From CAWCTB01 sp963798275 (lineage in GTDB: Bacteria > Acidobacteriota > Terriglobia > Terriglobales > Acidobacteriaceae), in contig CAWCTB010000053.1 of the NCBI GenBank assembly GCA_963798275.1, positions 1-64,000 on the forward strand: DNA of 64,000 nt. Direction: 5' to 3'. A program made the translations under genes and the position numbers. Numbering within the stretch: position 1 is the stretch's first letter; each line of letters begins with the position of its first letter. This document shows positions 29,529 to 38,821 of this stretch, one piece after another. Under the pieces are notes generated by a model. It saw only the letters and a list, made by a program, of their open reading frames with translations. It was not told the origin of the DNA and did not search any database.

Positions 29529-30480
29529 ATGAAAAGTACGCCCGCCAGGCCGCTGGTCACCGTGGTCACGCCATCGTTCAACCAGGCGCGATTCATCGAA
29601 GAGACCTTGGCCTCGGTTTTGCGCCAGGACTACCGGCCGCTGGAGCACATCGTGGTGGACGCAGCCTCAACCGACGGTACCGTTGAAATTCTGCAGCGCT
29701 GGTCGGCCCGGCACAATAGTTCCGAATACCAGTTGAAATGGATCTCGGAACCTGACCGCGGCATGGGAGAAGGGGTCAACAAAGGATTTGATCGCGCATC
29801 TGGCGAGTTTGTCGGTTGGCTGAATTCGGATGATGTCTATTTCGACCGTTTTGCCATTGGCTGTGCCGTGAAAGCGCTTGAGGCAGACCCTGAGATTGAT
29901 GTAGTGTACGGAGACGTTGCGCTGATATCCGAAGATAGCGGACTTTGGATGATTTGGTGTTTTCCCAGGTTCCGCTATAAGAGAGCGCTCCGTGGCTATA
30001 CCATTTCTCAGCCAACCGTCCTTCTTCGCCGGCGAGTGACCGACGATACCCGCATCGATCCGGAGCTGCCGGTAGCGCACGATACCTATTTCTGGCTGGC
30101 GGTTGGAAAAAAATACAAGTTTCAACACTTGAACCGCGTGCAGGCCGGGGACCGTGACCATGCCACCCGTAAGACCTATGAGGTTGCGGACAAATGGGCA
30201 GGACGCCGTCGGGAGATGTACCGCTCCTTCGGTGGATCGGAACACGCCACCTTCGTGGTTACGATCCTTTGATCAACTAACCAGGCTCGCTATGCGAATT
30301 AAGGGTGCGTTTTATCTAGCCGCCCTATTCGCCAGACCGGGATGGCAAAAAGACTTGGCATTTCCCATGTGGGTGGATAGTCGAGGCCAGGTACTTCGTC
30401 GGCAAGCGACCATGCGCATCCTGCGGCGGCCCCAACTCGTGCGGCCCGACGGGGGCCACGCCGAACCCATTGAGAATTGA
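29529..30480 (+). pseudogene. Family 2 glycosyltransferase with a late frame change
   Basis: The GT-A domain is intact: 'VTVVTPSFNQARFIEETL', 'HIVVDAASTDGTVEIL', 'WISEPDRGMGEGVNKGFDRASGEFVGWLNSDDVYF' (split here as the DXD region) and 'SQPTVLLRRRV'. The unbroken frame stops at 30272. Sequence after about 30260 continues in another frame as 'MRIKGAFYLAALFARPGWQKD', a basic-hydrophobic tail that fits the end of such enzymes, to 30480. The catalytic part is complete, so the protein may still work. Confidence 0.75.
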
Positions 30481-30573
30481 GGGAAGGGAATCGAATAGTC
30501 TCCCCTCCAGACGGGTCGGGACCTTACCGCGTTCCCCACAGTCTGATCGCCACCCGCTTCGATACACTCCAAC

Positions 30574-31743
30574 ATGCGCATTGGCATAGTGACCCAGTTT
30601 CCATTTCCTCAGAGCCATGACCAGCGGGCCAGACAGTTGGCCAAGACCCTTGCCCTGGGCGGCCACAACGTGACTGTCTTCACGCCTCTGGCCACGGATT
30701 CCGATCTGGATGGGCATGGCATTGCCGTCCGCATGCCTGATGGCCCCAAGCTACTTCGCAAGCCTCTTCCCTTCAACGAATATTGGCGAAGGTGGCTGAC
30801 CAGCCAAGGCAATCAACTGCAAATCGATTGTTTTATTTCAAAGCAACTGCGGCTGGCTACTTCAACCTGGATGGCGGCTCGGCGGCTCGGCGCACGGTTC
30901 TGCGTCGATCTGTCGGAGAACTATCCGGCCATGGTGCAAGTTGAGCGAGAAGGGCAGATCCTATTGCCGGCATTCAAGCACATGGCCAGATTCTTGGAGG
31001 TCTTTTGCGCCCGCCGCGCCGACATGGTGATCGTGGTTACCGAGTCCAACCGCCAGCGCCTTATCGGCCTGGGAGTGCCACCGGAACGTCTCACCGTCGT
31101 TGCCACCACTCCAGATCTGGGGCAGCATCCCCAGCGAAAGCCGGCGGATACAAAACCTCTCGGCCTCGTATTTGTTGGCCTGATTTCAAAGGTGCGTGGC
31201 CTGGATCGGCTCCTGACGGCTATTTCGCAGGTCAGGGATCGCGAAGCTCTCCACTTGCATATCTTCGGGACTGGCCCTGAGAAAGACCGGATGGAGGCGA
31301 TCCGCGATCAGTTAGGGCTGGGCTCGTGCGTCACCTTTCACGGATGGATTTCCCGTTCCCGGATGGGAGAGATTTTGAGCAAGTACGATGTCGGCGTCAT
31401 ACCCCACATCATCAGCGAGCATACAAATACTACGATCCCGGGCAAGCTCTTCGACTACATGGCCTCCGGCTTGCCAGTCCTTGCTACGGCCATGCTCCCA
31501 TGCAAGGAGGTTATCGATCACGCCAGGTGCGGCTGGCTGGCATTGGACGATCCCGAATCGCTGCGGAAGGCGCTCGAGGACATTCTTGCGACAACCCCTG
31601 AATTTCGCTTTGAAGTCGGTGAGCGGGGCCGGCGGGCATTCGAAGGCGAATATAACTGGAACATCGATGGCGGGCGTTTTCTGAATGCCATCGACGCATT
31701 AGGCCACAACGGCGCGACTTTTTCCGAGCAGGAGAGTTTATGA
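30574..31743 (+). CDS. Family 4 glycosyltransferase
   Basis: The protein has 389 residues with a GT-B fold. The N-terminal domain has 'IGIVTQFPFPQSHDQRARQLA' and the donor-binding C-terminal domain has 'LVFVGLISKVRGLDRLL', 'LHIFGTGPEKDRMEAI', 'VTFHGWISRSRMGEILSKYDVGVIPH' and 'PGKLFDYMASGLPVLAT', where E/K positions of the EX7E motif region are partly replaced by 'KLFDYMASG'. It is probably cytoplasmic and builds the lipid-linked repeat unit. Donor and acceptor cannot be read. Twenty-five bases separate it from wecB. Confidence 0.85.
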   Translation: MRIGIVTQFPFPQSHDQRARQLAKTLALGGHNVTVFTPLATDSDLDGHGIAVRMPDGPKLLRKPLPFNEYWRRWLTSQGNQLQIDCFISKQLRLATSTWMAARRLGARFCVDLSENYPAMVQVEREGQILLPAFKHMARFLEVFCARRADMVIVVTESNRQRLIGLGVPPERLTVVATTPDLGQHPQRKPADTKPLGLVFVGLISKVRGLDRLLTAISQVRDREALHLHIFGTGPEKDRMEAIRDQLGLGSCVTFHGWISRSRMGEILSKYDVGVIPHIISEHTNTTIPGKLFDYMASGLPVLATAMLPCKEVIDHARCGWLALDDPESLRKALEDILATTPEFRFEVGERGRRAFEGEYNWNIDGGRFLNAIDALGHNGATFSEQESL

Positions 31744-31768
31744 CAATGACCGTGCGCCAAAGCAAAAC

Positions 31769-32968
31769 ATGTCAGTCAGGATTCTCACTGTCTTTGGTAC
31801 CCGCCCCGAGGCCATCAAGCTTGCGCCGGTTATTCGCGCGGCTGCGGCCCGTGCCGGCGAGCTGGTCTGTCGCACCTGCGTTACCGGCCAGCAGCGGCAG
31901 ATGCTGGATCAGGTGCTCGCAGCTTTTGACATCAATATTGACTATGACCTTGACGTCATGCGGCATAACCAGCCGCTGGCTGGCCTGACGGTTCGCCTGC
32001 TTGAGAAGATCGACCTTGTTATCGAACGGGAGCAGCCGGCCTGGGTAATCGTTCAGGGCGATACCACAACTGCCATGGTGGCCAGCCTGGCCGCATACTA
32101 CCGCCGGGTTCCGGTGGCTCATGTTGAGGCGGGGCTGCGTAGTGGCAATCCTTGGCATCCGTTTCCGGAGGAGGTCAATCGGAGGCTGGCCGATGCTGTC
32201 GCCAGCATTCACTTTGCTCCTACCAATGCCGCCCGCGTAAACCTGATCGCTGAAGGCATTCCGGAGTGGCGAATTCACGTAACCGGAAATACTGGCATTG
32301 ATGCCCTCTTACAGGTTGCAGCTGAACCTCACGAGTTCGGTCCCGCAATGTCATCCCGGATCCTGCCGGGACGCCAGATTCTGCTGGTGACCTCTCATCG
32401 CCGCGAGAATTTTGGTGAACCGCTGCGAAACATTTGTTCGGCGATTCGTCGGCTGGCTAAGCAGTATCCGGAGACCATTCAGATTATTTACCCGGTCCAT
32501 CTCAATCCCAATGTCAGAGGGCCGGTCGAAGGCATGTTGTCGGACTGTTCCAACGTTCTCCTTGCCGAACCCCTCGGCTACCAGGACTTCGTGCACTTGA
32601 TGAAGCAGGCCGTGCTGATCATTACCGACTCAGGCGGAGTGCAGGAGGAGGCTCCTGCGCTGGGACTGCCCGTCCTGGTGATTCGCGAAGTCACCGAACG
32701 TCCCGAAGGCGTGGCCGCCGGGGCCGCCCGAGTGGTTGGCAGCCAGGTCGATGCGATATGCGCTGCCGCGACGGAGTTGCTGGAGAATCGGGTAGTTCGG
32801 GAACAGATGGCTCAGACGCGCGCTATTTACGGTGATGGGCGGGCCAGCGAGCGGATCATATCTCTATTGCTGAGCTATAAGGATTTGGGGCCGGACGGCA
32901 TGGGTGTTCCACCGCAAGACTTTCGTCCGCTCACCTTCATGCAGGGAATGTCACCACAAAAACCGTGA
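31769..32968 (+). CDS. wecB: UDP-N-acetylglucosamine 2-epimerase (non-hydrolysing)
   Basis: It interconverts UDP-GlcNAc and UDP-ManNAc. The family opening 'ILTVFGTRPEAIKLAPVI' is present, as are 'VQGDTTTAMVASLAAYY', 'HVEAGLRSG' with the catalytic acidic residues in 'PFPEEVNRRLAD', 'VTSHRRENFG', and 'TDSGGVQEEAPALGLPVLV' followed by 'TERPEG'. At 399 residues it is slightly longer than average because of a short C-terminal tail. The next gene starts inside its stop region. Together with the dehydrogenase at 24006 it could give UDP-ManNAcA. Confidence 0.93.
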   Translation: MSVRILTVFGTRPEAIKLAPVIRAAAARAGELVCRTCVTGQQRQMLDQVLAAFDINIDYDLDVMRHNQPLAGLTVRLLEKIDLVIEREQPAWVIVQGDTTTAMVASLAAYYRRVPVAHVEAGLRSGNPWHPFPEEVNRRLADAVASIHFAPTNAARVNLIAEGIPEWRIHVTGNTGIDALLQVAAEPHEFGPAMSSRILPGRQILLVTSHRRENFGEPLRNICSAIRRLAKQYPETIQIIYPVHLNPNVRGPVEGMLSDCSNVLLAEPLGYQDFVHLMKQAVLIITDSGGVQEEAPALGLPVLVIREVTERPEGVAAGAARVVGSQVDAICAAATELLENRVVREQMAQTRAIYGDGRASERIISLLLSYKDLGPDGMGVPPQDFRPLTFMQGMSPQKP

Positions 32969-34203
32969 GAATACTCCGTGTCTGTTTGAAAATCCCCTAT
33001 CCCCCCAGCGATGGTATTCGGATCGATCCGTTTCACACTACAAAAGTCATGGCTGATCTTGGCCATGAGATCACGCTGGTCGGATTTCAGCATGACAAAA
33101 GTGACATCTCCCCATTAACGCAATGGTGCGAAGTACACTCCCTGCCATTCACCGGACGTAATACGGCGATCAATCTTGCCCTGGGCTTTCTGCAGCAATT
33201 TCCCATTAACTATGTGAAGTACCGCGATAGGAACCTGCTGTCGCGGGTAATGAAACTGCTTCAATCCAGATCATATGATGTTATCATCGTCGACTATTCC
33301 GCAATGGGATGGTTTGCTCTACAAATAAGAAAGCGCTATCCCTCAATTCCGATCATCACGCGTTGGCACAATCTCGATACTCTGATCTGGGAACGATGGA
33401 CCGATCGACAGCATCATGCGATCAAGCGAATGCTTGGACGGCTTCAGACTGGGTACGTCAGGAAGTTCGAGCGGCAATTGGCCCTGATCAGCGATGTATG
33501 CGTGCTGGCGGGAGCTCACGATACGGAAATGCTGCGATGCTTGGCGCCGGCTGCCTGTATCGAGCACATACCGGCGGGGATTGATGTGGATCACTATGCG
33601 CCTCGGTCTGGCGCGACGGCCAAAGATATCCTCTTCATGGCCAGCAGCTACAAGTGGCACGCAAATTGGGATGCGGTTAAGTGGCTGTATGACGACATCA
33701 TGCCTCGCATCTGGCGTACTCAACCCGACGTTACGCTGTATGTCACGGGAGCGGATCTTCGCCCGGAAATGCGGCAGTGGGCATCGCGCAGTCGCGTCGT
33801 GCTTACCGGCTTCGTGCCCGATGAACGCAATGTCCTCGCGAAGTGTGCCCTGATGGTTGTTCCTATGCGCCTCGGCGCTGGAATCAAGTTAAAGATTCTC
33901 ACCGCGTTGGCCATGGGGAAAGCAGTGGTGACCACAGCGAAAGGGGCGGAAGGCATTGTGGGCCTGCGCGACGGAATGCAGTGCCTGATCCGCGATTCGC
34001 CAGGGGACTTCGCGGCTGCCGTCACCGAGTTGATCGACAACGCCCAGTTGCGCGAACAGCTGGGAGCCGCCGGCAGACGTCTGGTGTCCGATATCTATGA
34101 CTGGCGCATTCTCGCCACCCGATGGGAACAGTTGCTGCTCGCCATCGCTGCCCCGCAGATGCATGACCCAGTGGGCGCCTCGGCTTCCATTCTTGCACCA
34201 TGA
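32965..34203 (+). CDS. Family 4 glycosyltransferase
   Basis: The protein has 412 residues with a GT-B fold. The N-terminal part has 'YPPSDGIRIDPFHTTKVMADLGHEI' and the C-terminal donor domain has 'MASSYKWHANWDAVKWL', 'VTLYVTGADLRPEMRQW', 'VVLTGFVPDERNVLAKCALMVVPM' and 'GIKLKILTALAMGKAVVTTAKGAEGI'. This set fits GT4 enzymes of the PEP-CTERM/exopolysaccharide-associated type. The start is GTG at 32965, overlapping the wecB stop; its own stop overlaps the next ATG (ATGA). Confidence 0.85.
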   Translation: MRILRVCLKIPYPPSDGIRIDPFHTTKVMADLGHEITLVGFQHDKSDISPLTQWCEVHSLPFTGRNTAINLALGFLQQFPINYVKYRDRNLLSRVMKLLQSRSYDVIIVDYSAMGWFALQIRKRYPSIPIITRWHNLDTLIWERWTDRQHHAIKRMLGRLQTGYVRKFERQLALISDVCVLAGAHDTEMLRCLAPAACIEHIPAGIDVDHYAPRSGATAKDILFMASSYKWHANWDAVKWLYDDIMPRIWRTQPDVTLYVTGADLRPEMRQWASRSRVVLTGFVPDERNVLAKCALMVVPMRLGAGIKLKILTALAMGKAVVTTAKGAEGIVGLRDGMQCLIRDSPGDFAAAVTELIDNAQLREQLGAAGRRLVSDIYDWRILATRWEQLLLAIAAPQMHDPVGASASILAP

Positions 34204-35459
34204 ATATTCTGCTGATCTCCCAGTACTACTGGCCTGAATCGTTCGGCGCCGGGGTATGGACGGCCGAGCTTGCCGAGTGGCTCCACCGTCGCGGCCATGC
34301 GGTAACCGTGATCACAGGATTTCCCAACCATCCTGATGGGGTTATCTTTCCCGAGTATCGCGGGCGCTTCCTTCAGCGGGAAGAGCACAATGGTGTGCGG
34401 ATCATCCGTACCTGGCTCTATGCAACGCCCAGGACCAGGAAGCTCTGGCAAAGGGTCCTGAGCCAGGGCTCATTCAGTGTGAGCCTCTTGCTCGGCATCT
34501 TTCTTGCTCCTCGCGCCGACGTTGTCTGGTATGCGAGCCCGCCCTTGCCGGGAACCATCCCAGCTTGGATGCTTGCCCGCGTAAAAGGGGCCGGCTACAC
34601 CGTCAACATTTCCGACTTGGAGCCGGAGCGCTCCGTAGCGCTCGGGTTGTTCAAGAACCGCTTCCTGATAAGCGTCTTGCAGGCCATTGAGCGGTTTGCT
34701 TATCGTCATGCCGATCGACTTTGCGTTTTGTCGCAAGGTACCAAGGATTGGCTCATCAGTAAGGGAGTCGCTGCTTCCAGAATATCGATTACTCCGAATT
34801 GGGCCGATGGAGACCTCATCCAGCCGCTGCCACGGAGCGCGTCCCTACGTTCCGAGCTGGGACTTGCGGATGAGTTTGTCGTCCTCTACTCCGGTAACAT
34901 GGGCTATACCATGGGGGACCTGGAGGCAGTCGTCGATGCTGCCCGCCTGCTCTCGGGAGAGAAGGACATTCGATTCTTGCTGGCCGGTGATGGCGTTCGC
35001 CGGAAGGACATCGAAAAGCGGGCGGAAGGCTTGCCGAATGTAACCTTCCTGCCCATTCAGTCTCGTACTCGCTATCCTCGTCTGCTGGCAGCGGCCGATA
35101 TTTGTCTGGTCGTGCTCTGCCGGGAAGGTACACAGGCCTCGGTTCCCAGCAAGACCTACAGCATAATGGCTGCCGGCCGCCCCATTCTCGCCATCTGTGA
35201 GGCCGAAAACGATACCGCTCGCGTCGTACGGGATGCGGATTGTGGCGAGCACATCGCCCCCGGGGAGGTGCGCTCCCTGGCCGAGGTCATTCGACGATAC
35301 CGCGACCGCCGAATCATCTCCGAAATACAGGGTCAGAGGGCGCGCTCCTATTTCGAGCGGCATTACACCCCTGACGCTGGCATGGCAGCCTATGAGAGAC
35401 TATTCGCCGATCTCAATCCCCGGCATGTGCAAAAGAAAGTGGTCTCCGCGCTCGAATAG
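34200..35459 (+). CDS. Family 4 glycosyltransferase (WbuB-like)
   Basis: The protein has 419 residues. 'LLISQYYWPESFGAGVWTAELAEWLHRRGH' (split by family as the N-terminal strand-helix) and 'ITGFPNHPDG' are hallmarks of WbuB/ManNAc- or fucosaminyl-type GT4 enzymes. The C-terminal domain has 'VLYSGNMGYTMGDLEAVVDAA', 'FLLAGDGVRRKDIE', 'LLAAADICLVVL' and 'VPSKTYSIMAAGRPILAI'. In E. coli O26 the WbuB enzyme transfers L-FucNAc; the donor here is not known. It is the last gene of a tight four-gene run. Confidence 0.86.
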   Translation: MNILLISQYYWPESFGAGVWTAELAEWLHRRGHAVTVITGFPNHPDGVIFPEYRGRFLQREEHNGVRIIRTWLYATPRTRKLWQRVLSQGSFSVSLLLGIFLAPRADVVWYASPPLPGTIPAWMLARVKGAGYTVNISDLEPERSVALGLFKNRFLISVLQAIERFAYRHADRLCVLSQGTKDWLISKGVAASRISITPNWADGDLIQPLPRSASLRSELGLADEFVVLYSGNMGYTMGDLEAVVDAARLLSGEKDIRFLLAGDGVRRKDIEKRAEGLPNVTFLPIQSRTRYPRLLAAADICLVVLCREGTQASVPSKTYSIMAAGRPILAICEAENDTARVVRDADCGEHIAPGEVRSLAEVIRRYRDRRIISEIQGQRARSYFERHYTPDAGMAAYERLFADLNPRHVQKKVVSALE

Positions 35460-35834
35460 ACACTGTAGGGTATTTCCTGAATCGTTGCTGGACGGCAGGG
35501 CTTCAGTCGCGCCATTCATGGTCCTATTAAATCTGGGCTTTGGACCCCGAGGGAGTGACCCAGCTCGAGGCAGGTTGATTGTTGAAACAATCTCGAGCTA
35601 CTCCATACGTCGCAATAGCCTTCCCCTGATTCAATACTTCTACCTCTAAGGTCGGCTTAAGAGCTTGGCTTCCGGGGTGAATTCGCTCCTTGCCGCTCCG
35701 GCATTTATGAGTTTGCCACGCTTGTGCACCACTGCCCAGGCCTTCGCTTCAACGCCAACGATGCTCTGCCGAGGGTATGTTCGGAAGCATATTTCCACGT
35801 GCCGGTATGACACGGATATAGAAGGAAAAACGTC
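35460..35834. other. Gene-free gap before the initiating sugar transferase
   Basis: No supported frame lies in these 375 bases. No intrinsic terminator with a T-tract was seen after the GT4 gene. The gap probably contains the start of a new transcription unit for the initiating transferase, but I cannot point to a promoter. Confidence 0.4.
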
Positions 35835-37225
35835 ATGAGCCTCCGACTCAGTTCGTATCGTTTTTACTTTCGCGTTTGGATTTATGCCCTGCCGCTGTTG
35901 TCCTTCGCGGCTTCTGCATACTTGCGCTTCTTCAGCGGCGACTTCAAGGGGTTGTCGCTCGTCCTACGATCCTCGCTTCTACGTCGCCGTTTCCATATTT
36001 ACATCGCTCGTCTGGACAATCGTTGCGGAAAATAACCGTCTTTGCCACGTCGATGACTTGTTTCAGGAGTATACCGGCATCAGGAAGACCTTCTCGGCCT
36101 GTGTCACGACCTACCTGGTTCTGATCTTTACTCTTTTCTTCTATCGCCAGGAAAATATTTCTCGCATTTTCTTCGGCCTGAGCGCTCTCCTGTTGTTTGT
36201 CCTCACTCTCCTCAGCCGCTTGTTGTTCCGCATGTCGTTGCGTGGCCGCTTCGGTTCCCAGCGCCGGGTGCGAGTCCTTATGGTGGGTGCGGATGACTAT
36301 GCTTGGCGAATCGCATCGCGCTTGCGGCGGGTTCCCTTCGCTACACTGGAGGTCGTTGGCCATGTTCGATTGCCCGGCCAGGAGGTGGCGGTTAAGGAAT
36401 TGTCCCGTCTATGAAATGAGTGATATCAAGAAGGGAATACCTTCCGCCTTTGAGGACGTAATCATTGCTGTGCCTCACGAGCAACTCGGTTCGCTCGCCG
36501 ATTTGGTGTGCCAGCTCGAGCCTTTACGCGCCCCCATCCGTACTGTCTTGGATTTGGGCGACATACCCATTGTCAGGGAGCGGCTCTTCCGGCTCGGCGA
36601 TTTGCAGATGCTCGATCTCGCTTCCACCCCGGCTGAGTCACCTTACTATTTCGTGTTCAAAAGGGCCTTCGATATCGTGTTTTCACTCGCCGCGGTGGTC
36701 TTCACCGGGCCTCTGATGTTGCTGATCGCCGTGCTCATCAAGGCTACCTCGCGCGGGCCGGTGCTGTTTCGGCAGGAGAGGGTCGGGCTGAATGGCAGAC
36801 CGTTTTCGATGTACAAGTTTCGAACCATGCGCGAGACGGCGAAAGTGGAAAGCGACACTCGTTGGACGACCGCCGATGACGATCGTCGGACGCCGCTTGG
36901 CGCATTCCTGCGTAAGTCGAGTCTCGATGAACTGCCGCAATTCTTCAATGTGTTGAAAGGTGAGATGAGCGTTGTCGGTCCGCGCCCCGAACGCCCTTAC
37001 TTTGTCGGCAAATTCCTCGAGGAAATCTCCCACTACGATGCTCGTCATCGCCTTAAAGTCGGCATAACCGGGTGGGCGCAGGTCAATGGCTTGCGGGGAG
37101 ATACTTCGATCGCGAAGCGTTTCGAGTACGACTTGTACTATATGCAGAATTGGTCGTTCTGGTTCGATCTTCGTATCGTGCTGCTCACCATCTGGTCCGG
37201 ACTTTTTGGTAAAAACGCCTACTAG
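35835..37225 (+). pseudogene. Undecaprenyl-phosphate sugar phosphotransferase (WcaJ/WbaP-type), frame-broken
   Basis: This polyprenyl-phosphate hexose-1-phosphate transferase starts repeat-unit synthesis on the lipid carrier. The N-terminus has several membrane helices (RFYFRVWIYALPLLSFAASAYLRFF; TYLVLIFTLFFY; GLSALLLFVLTLLSRLLF), then a CoA-binding-like domain ('RVRVLMVGADDYAWRIA'). The C-terminal bacterial sugar-transferase domain is complete: 'KRAFDIVFSLAAVVFTGPLML', 'GPVLFRQERVGLNGRPFSMYKFRTM' (read as two blocks), 'SSLDELPQFFNVLKGEMS', 'VVGPRPERPYFV' and 'YDLYYMQNWSFWFDLRI'. The frame changes near 35965 and 36405, so the catalytic domain is separated from the first helices. Without these changes the length would be about 463 residues, as usual. 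Confidence 0.85.
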
Positions 37226-37322
37226 GACTGATTGCCGACTGGCGGCCCTGGGGCTCGTGCGTAAAGGCCGCAAAATGAACCGGCTTTAGCCGCGGAGGAC
37301 CGTCCATTGGCTTAATCAGACC
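37225..37322. repeat. MITE-like palindromic repeat, inverted copy
   Basis: This is a copy of the 7559-7668 element in opposite orientation. Its right end has 'ccattggcttaatcag' and its left end 'ctgattgccgactgg', an imperfect inverted pair. Inside are 'ggccgcaaaatgaaccgg' and 'ggctttagcc', the complement of the core seen in the other copies. It begins at the stop codon of the sugar transferase gene. Confidence 0.65.
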
Positions 37323-37517
37323 TCTCAGAACTGGTGTCAGAGACCGGTTTTGAAGAGGCACGGCTTTCAGCCATTCCGCAACCAGGGCCCAAAACATTGG
37401 GCTTTTAACCCCTGAGGGAAACCGATTTAAGAGGTCTTCCGGAATTCTGAGCCCGGCCCCAGGACTCACCGCCACGAAACGGTAGTTAGCCTTCAAACTT
37501 CGTAGAGGAGTTTCTCC

Positions 37518-37541
37518 CCCCTTGCTAAGCGAGGGGCTTTT
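37518..37541 (+). terminator. Possible intrinsic terminator or attenuator
   Basis: An 8-base stem (ccccttgc / gcgagggg with one G-T pair; loop taa) is followed by 'ctttt'. It lies 290 bases after the sugar transferase stop and 80 bases before the next glycosyltransferase start. It could therefore end the upstream transcript or act in the leader of the next gene. The rest of the 37323-37517 stretch holds no gene. Confidence 0.45.
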
Positions 37542-37621
37542 GCTGCCACAGAACGGAATTACCGGCGCGGCTTACCTCTTGAGTTCGTGTGCTACCCTTG
37601 TTTTTTCCGGTCTCTGGGGCA

Positions 37622-38593
37622 ATGTCCTTCCACCTGCGTCCGCTAGCCGTCGTCGTGGTTTCCTACAACAGTGCACAAGACATTCGCGCTTGCCTGGACA
37701 GCATTCTTGCTAGTGGATGCCGGGCGCTCGTGGTGGATAACGGCTCAAGCGACGCTACCTTGCACATCCTGGCGACCGAATATCCGCCTGTCAACGTGTT
37801 CACGAATCCGGCAAACGGTTATGCCCGCGCCGCAAACCTGGGCTTCGCGCACAGCGACAGCGAACTCGTGATTGTTTGCAACGCCGACATCGTATTCCCC
37901 GATGGTTCGATGCGCCGGCTCTTCGAGTACCTTGCTTCCCATGAAGATATAGGCGTGCTGGGCCCGCAGCAGGTCTATCCGGATGGCAGCTGGCAACGTA
38001 GTTGGGGAGTGACCACCGGACTCGGCGAAGCTGTTCTGGAATTGCTCGGCTTCACGACCTTGTACAACGCGGTGCGAACCGTGCTGTGGCCATTCCGGCT
38101 TAATCAAAGGGCGGTCAATGTGGGTTACGTGGATGGCGCGGTCATGATCATCCGCCGTTCCGCCTTCAATGCAGTAGAAGGTTTCGATGCAACCTTTCCG
38201 TTCTCCGCAGAAGAAACTGACTTCTGCATTCGTGTGCGGCGGGCTGGCTGGAAGATCGTGTCACTGCCTTCGGTTCGTGTCACTCACCGTCGTGGCGGCA
38301 GTTCAGCCCTGTTAGGCTGGTCGACCGGCCGTCAGGCGGCTGCCATGCTCGACGGAACGGATCGGCTGCTGCGCAAATATCACGGCCCGCTGTACTCCGC
38401 AACATACTTTGCCATTAAGTATGTGTTTAACGCTTATATGACGTTGCTGTGCCGGGTCTGCTCCCGCATGATCCCCGGCTCTCTAAGGGCGAGGCTTCAA
38501 CAGAAGAGCCGACTGCATCATAGTTATTGTCTCCAACTGTGCGCGCTGGCGGAATTGCGTCGAAATGGATATGCTATGTTATGGCCCGGCTAG
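37622..38593 (+). CDS. Family 2 glycosyltransferase (rhamnosyltransferase/WbbL-like)
   Basis: The protein has 323 residues from ATG 37622. The GT-A core is 'VVVSYNSAQDIRACL', 'ALVVDNGSSDATLHIL', 'NGYARAANLGFAHSDSELV', 'CNADIVFPDGSMRRL' (DXD-like) and 'GYVDGAVMIIRRSAF', with 'EETDFCIRVRRAGW' and the late 'VTHRRGGSS'. This matches the WbbL/RfbN family that adds rhamnose-like sugars. A 33-base upstream extension in frame is possible, but 'ggggc' lies just before ATG 37622. A C-terminal amphipathic region may bind the membrane. Confidence 0.83.
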   Translation: MSFHLRPLAVVVVSYNSAQDIRACLDSILASGCRALVVDNGSSDATLHILATEYPPVNVFTNPANGYARAANLGFAHSDSELVIVCNADIVFPDGSMRRLFEYLASHEDIGVLGPQQVYPDGSWQRSWGVTTGLGEAVLELLGFTTLYNAVRTVLWPFRLNQRAVNVGYVDGAVMIIRRSAFNAVEGFDATFPFSAEETDFCIRVRRAGWKIVSLPSVRVTHRRGGSSALLGWSTGRQAAAMLDGTDRLLRKYHGPLYSATYFAIKYVFNAYMTLLCRVCSRMIPGSLRARLQQKSRLHHSYCLQLCALAELRRNGYAMLWPG

Positions 38594-38821
38594 GCGTTGG
38601 TCAGTCCTCCAATCCTGACCGGCTGTCACAATCGACCAGGGGCCGAACACCAACCTAGGCTACGACCTGAAATGTCTGCCTGCTGTCTTGAGTGGGGTAC
38701 CACGCTACGCGAGAGCCAGGAAGCACCGATGGCCCTCGGGTGACTAGCGGCTTCCCTGAGGATCACTGTTGTCTAGCACGAGATACCCGCGTCGCTGTGA
38801 GATACGCTGGAGTTGATTGAC

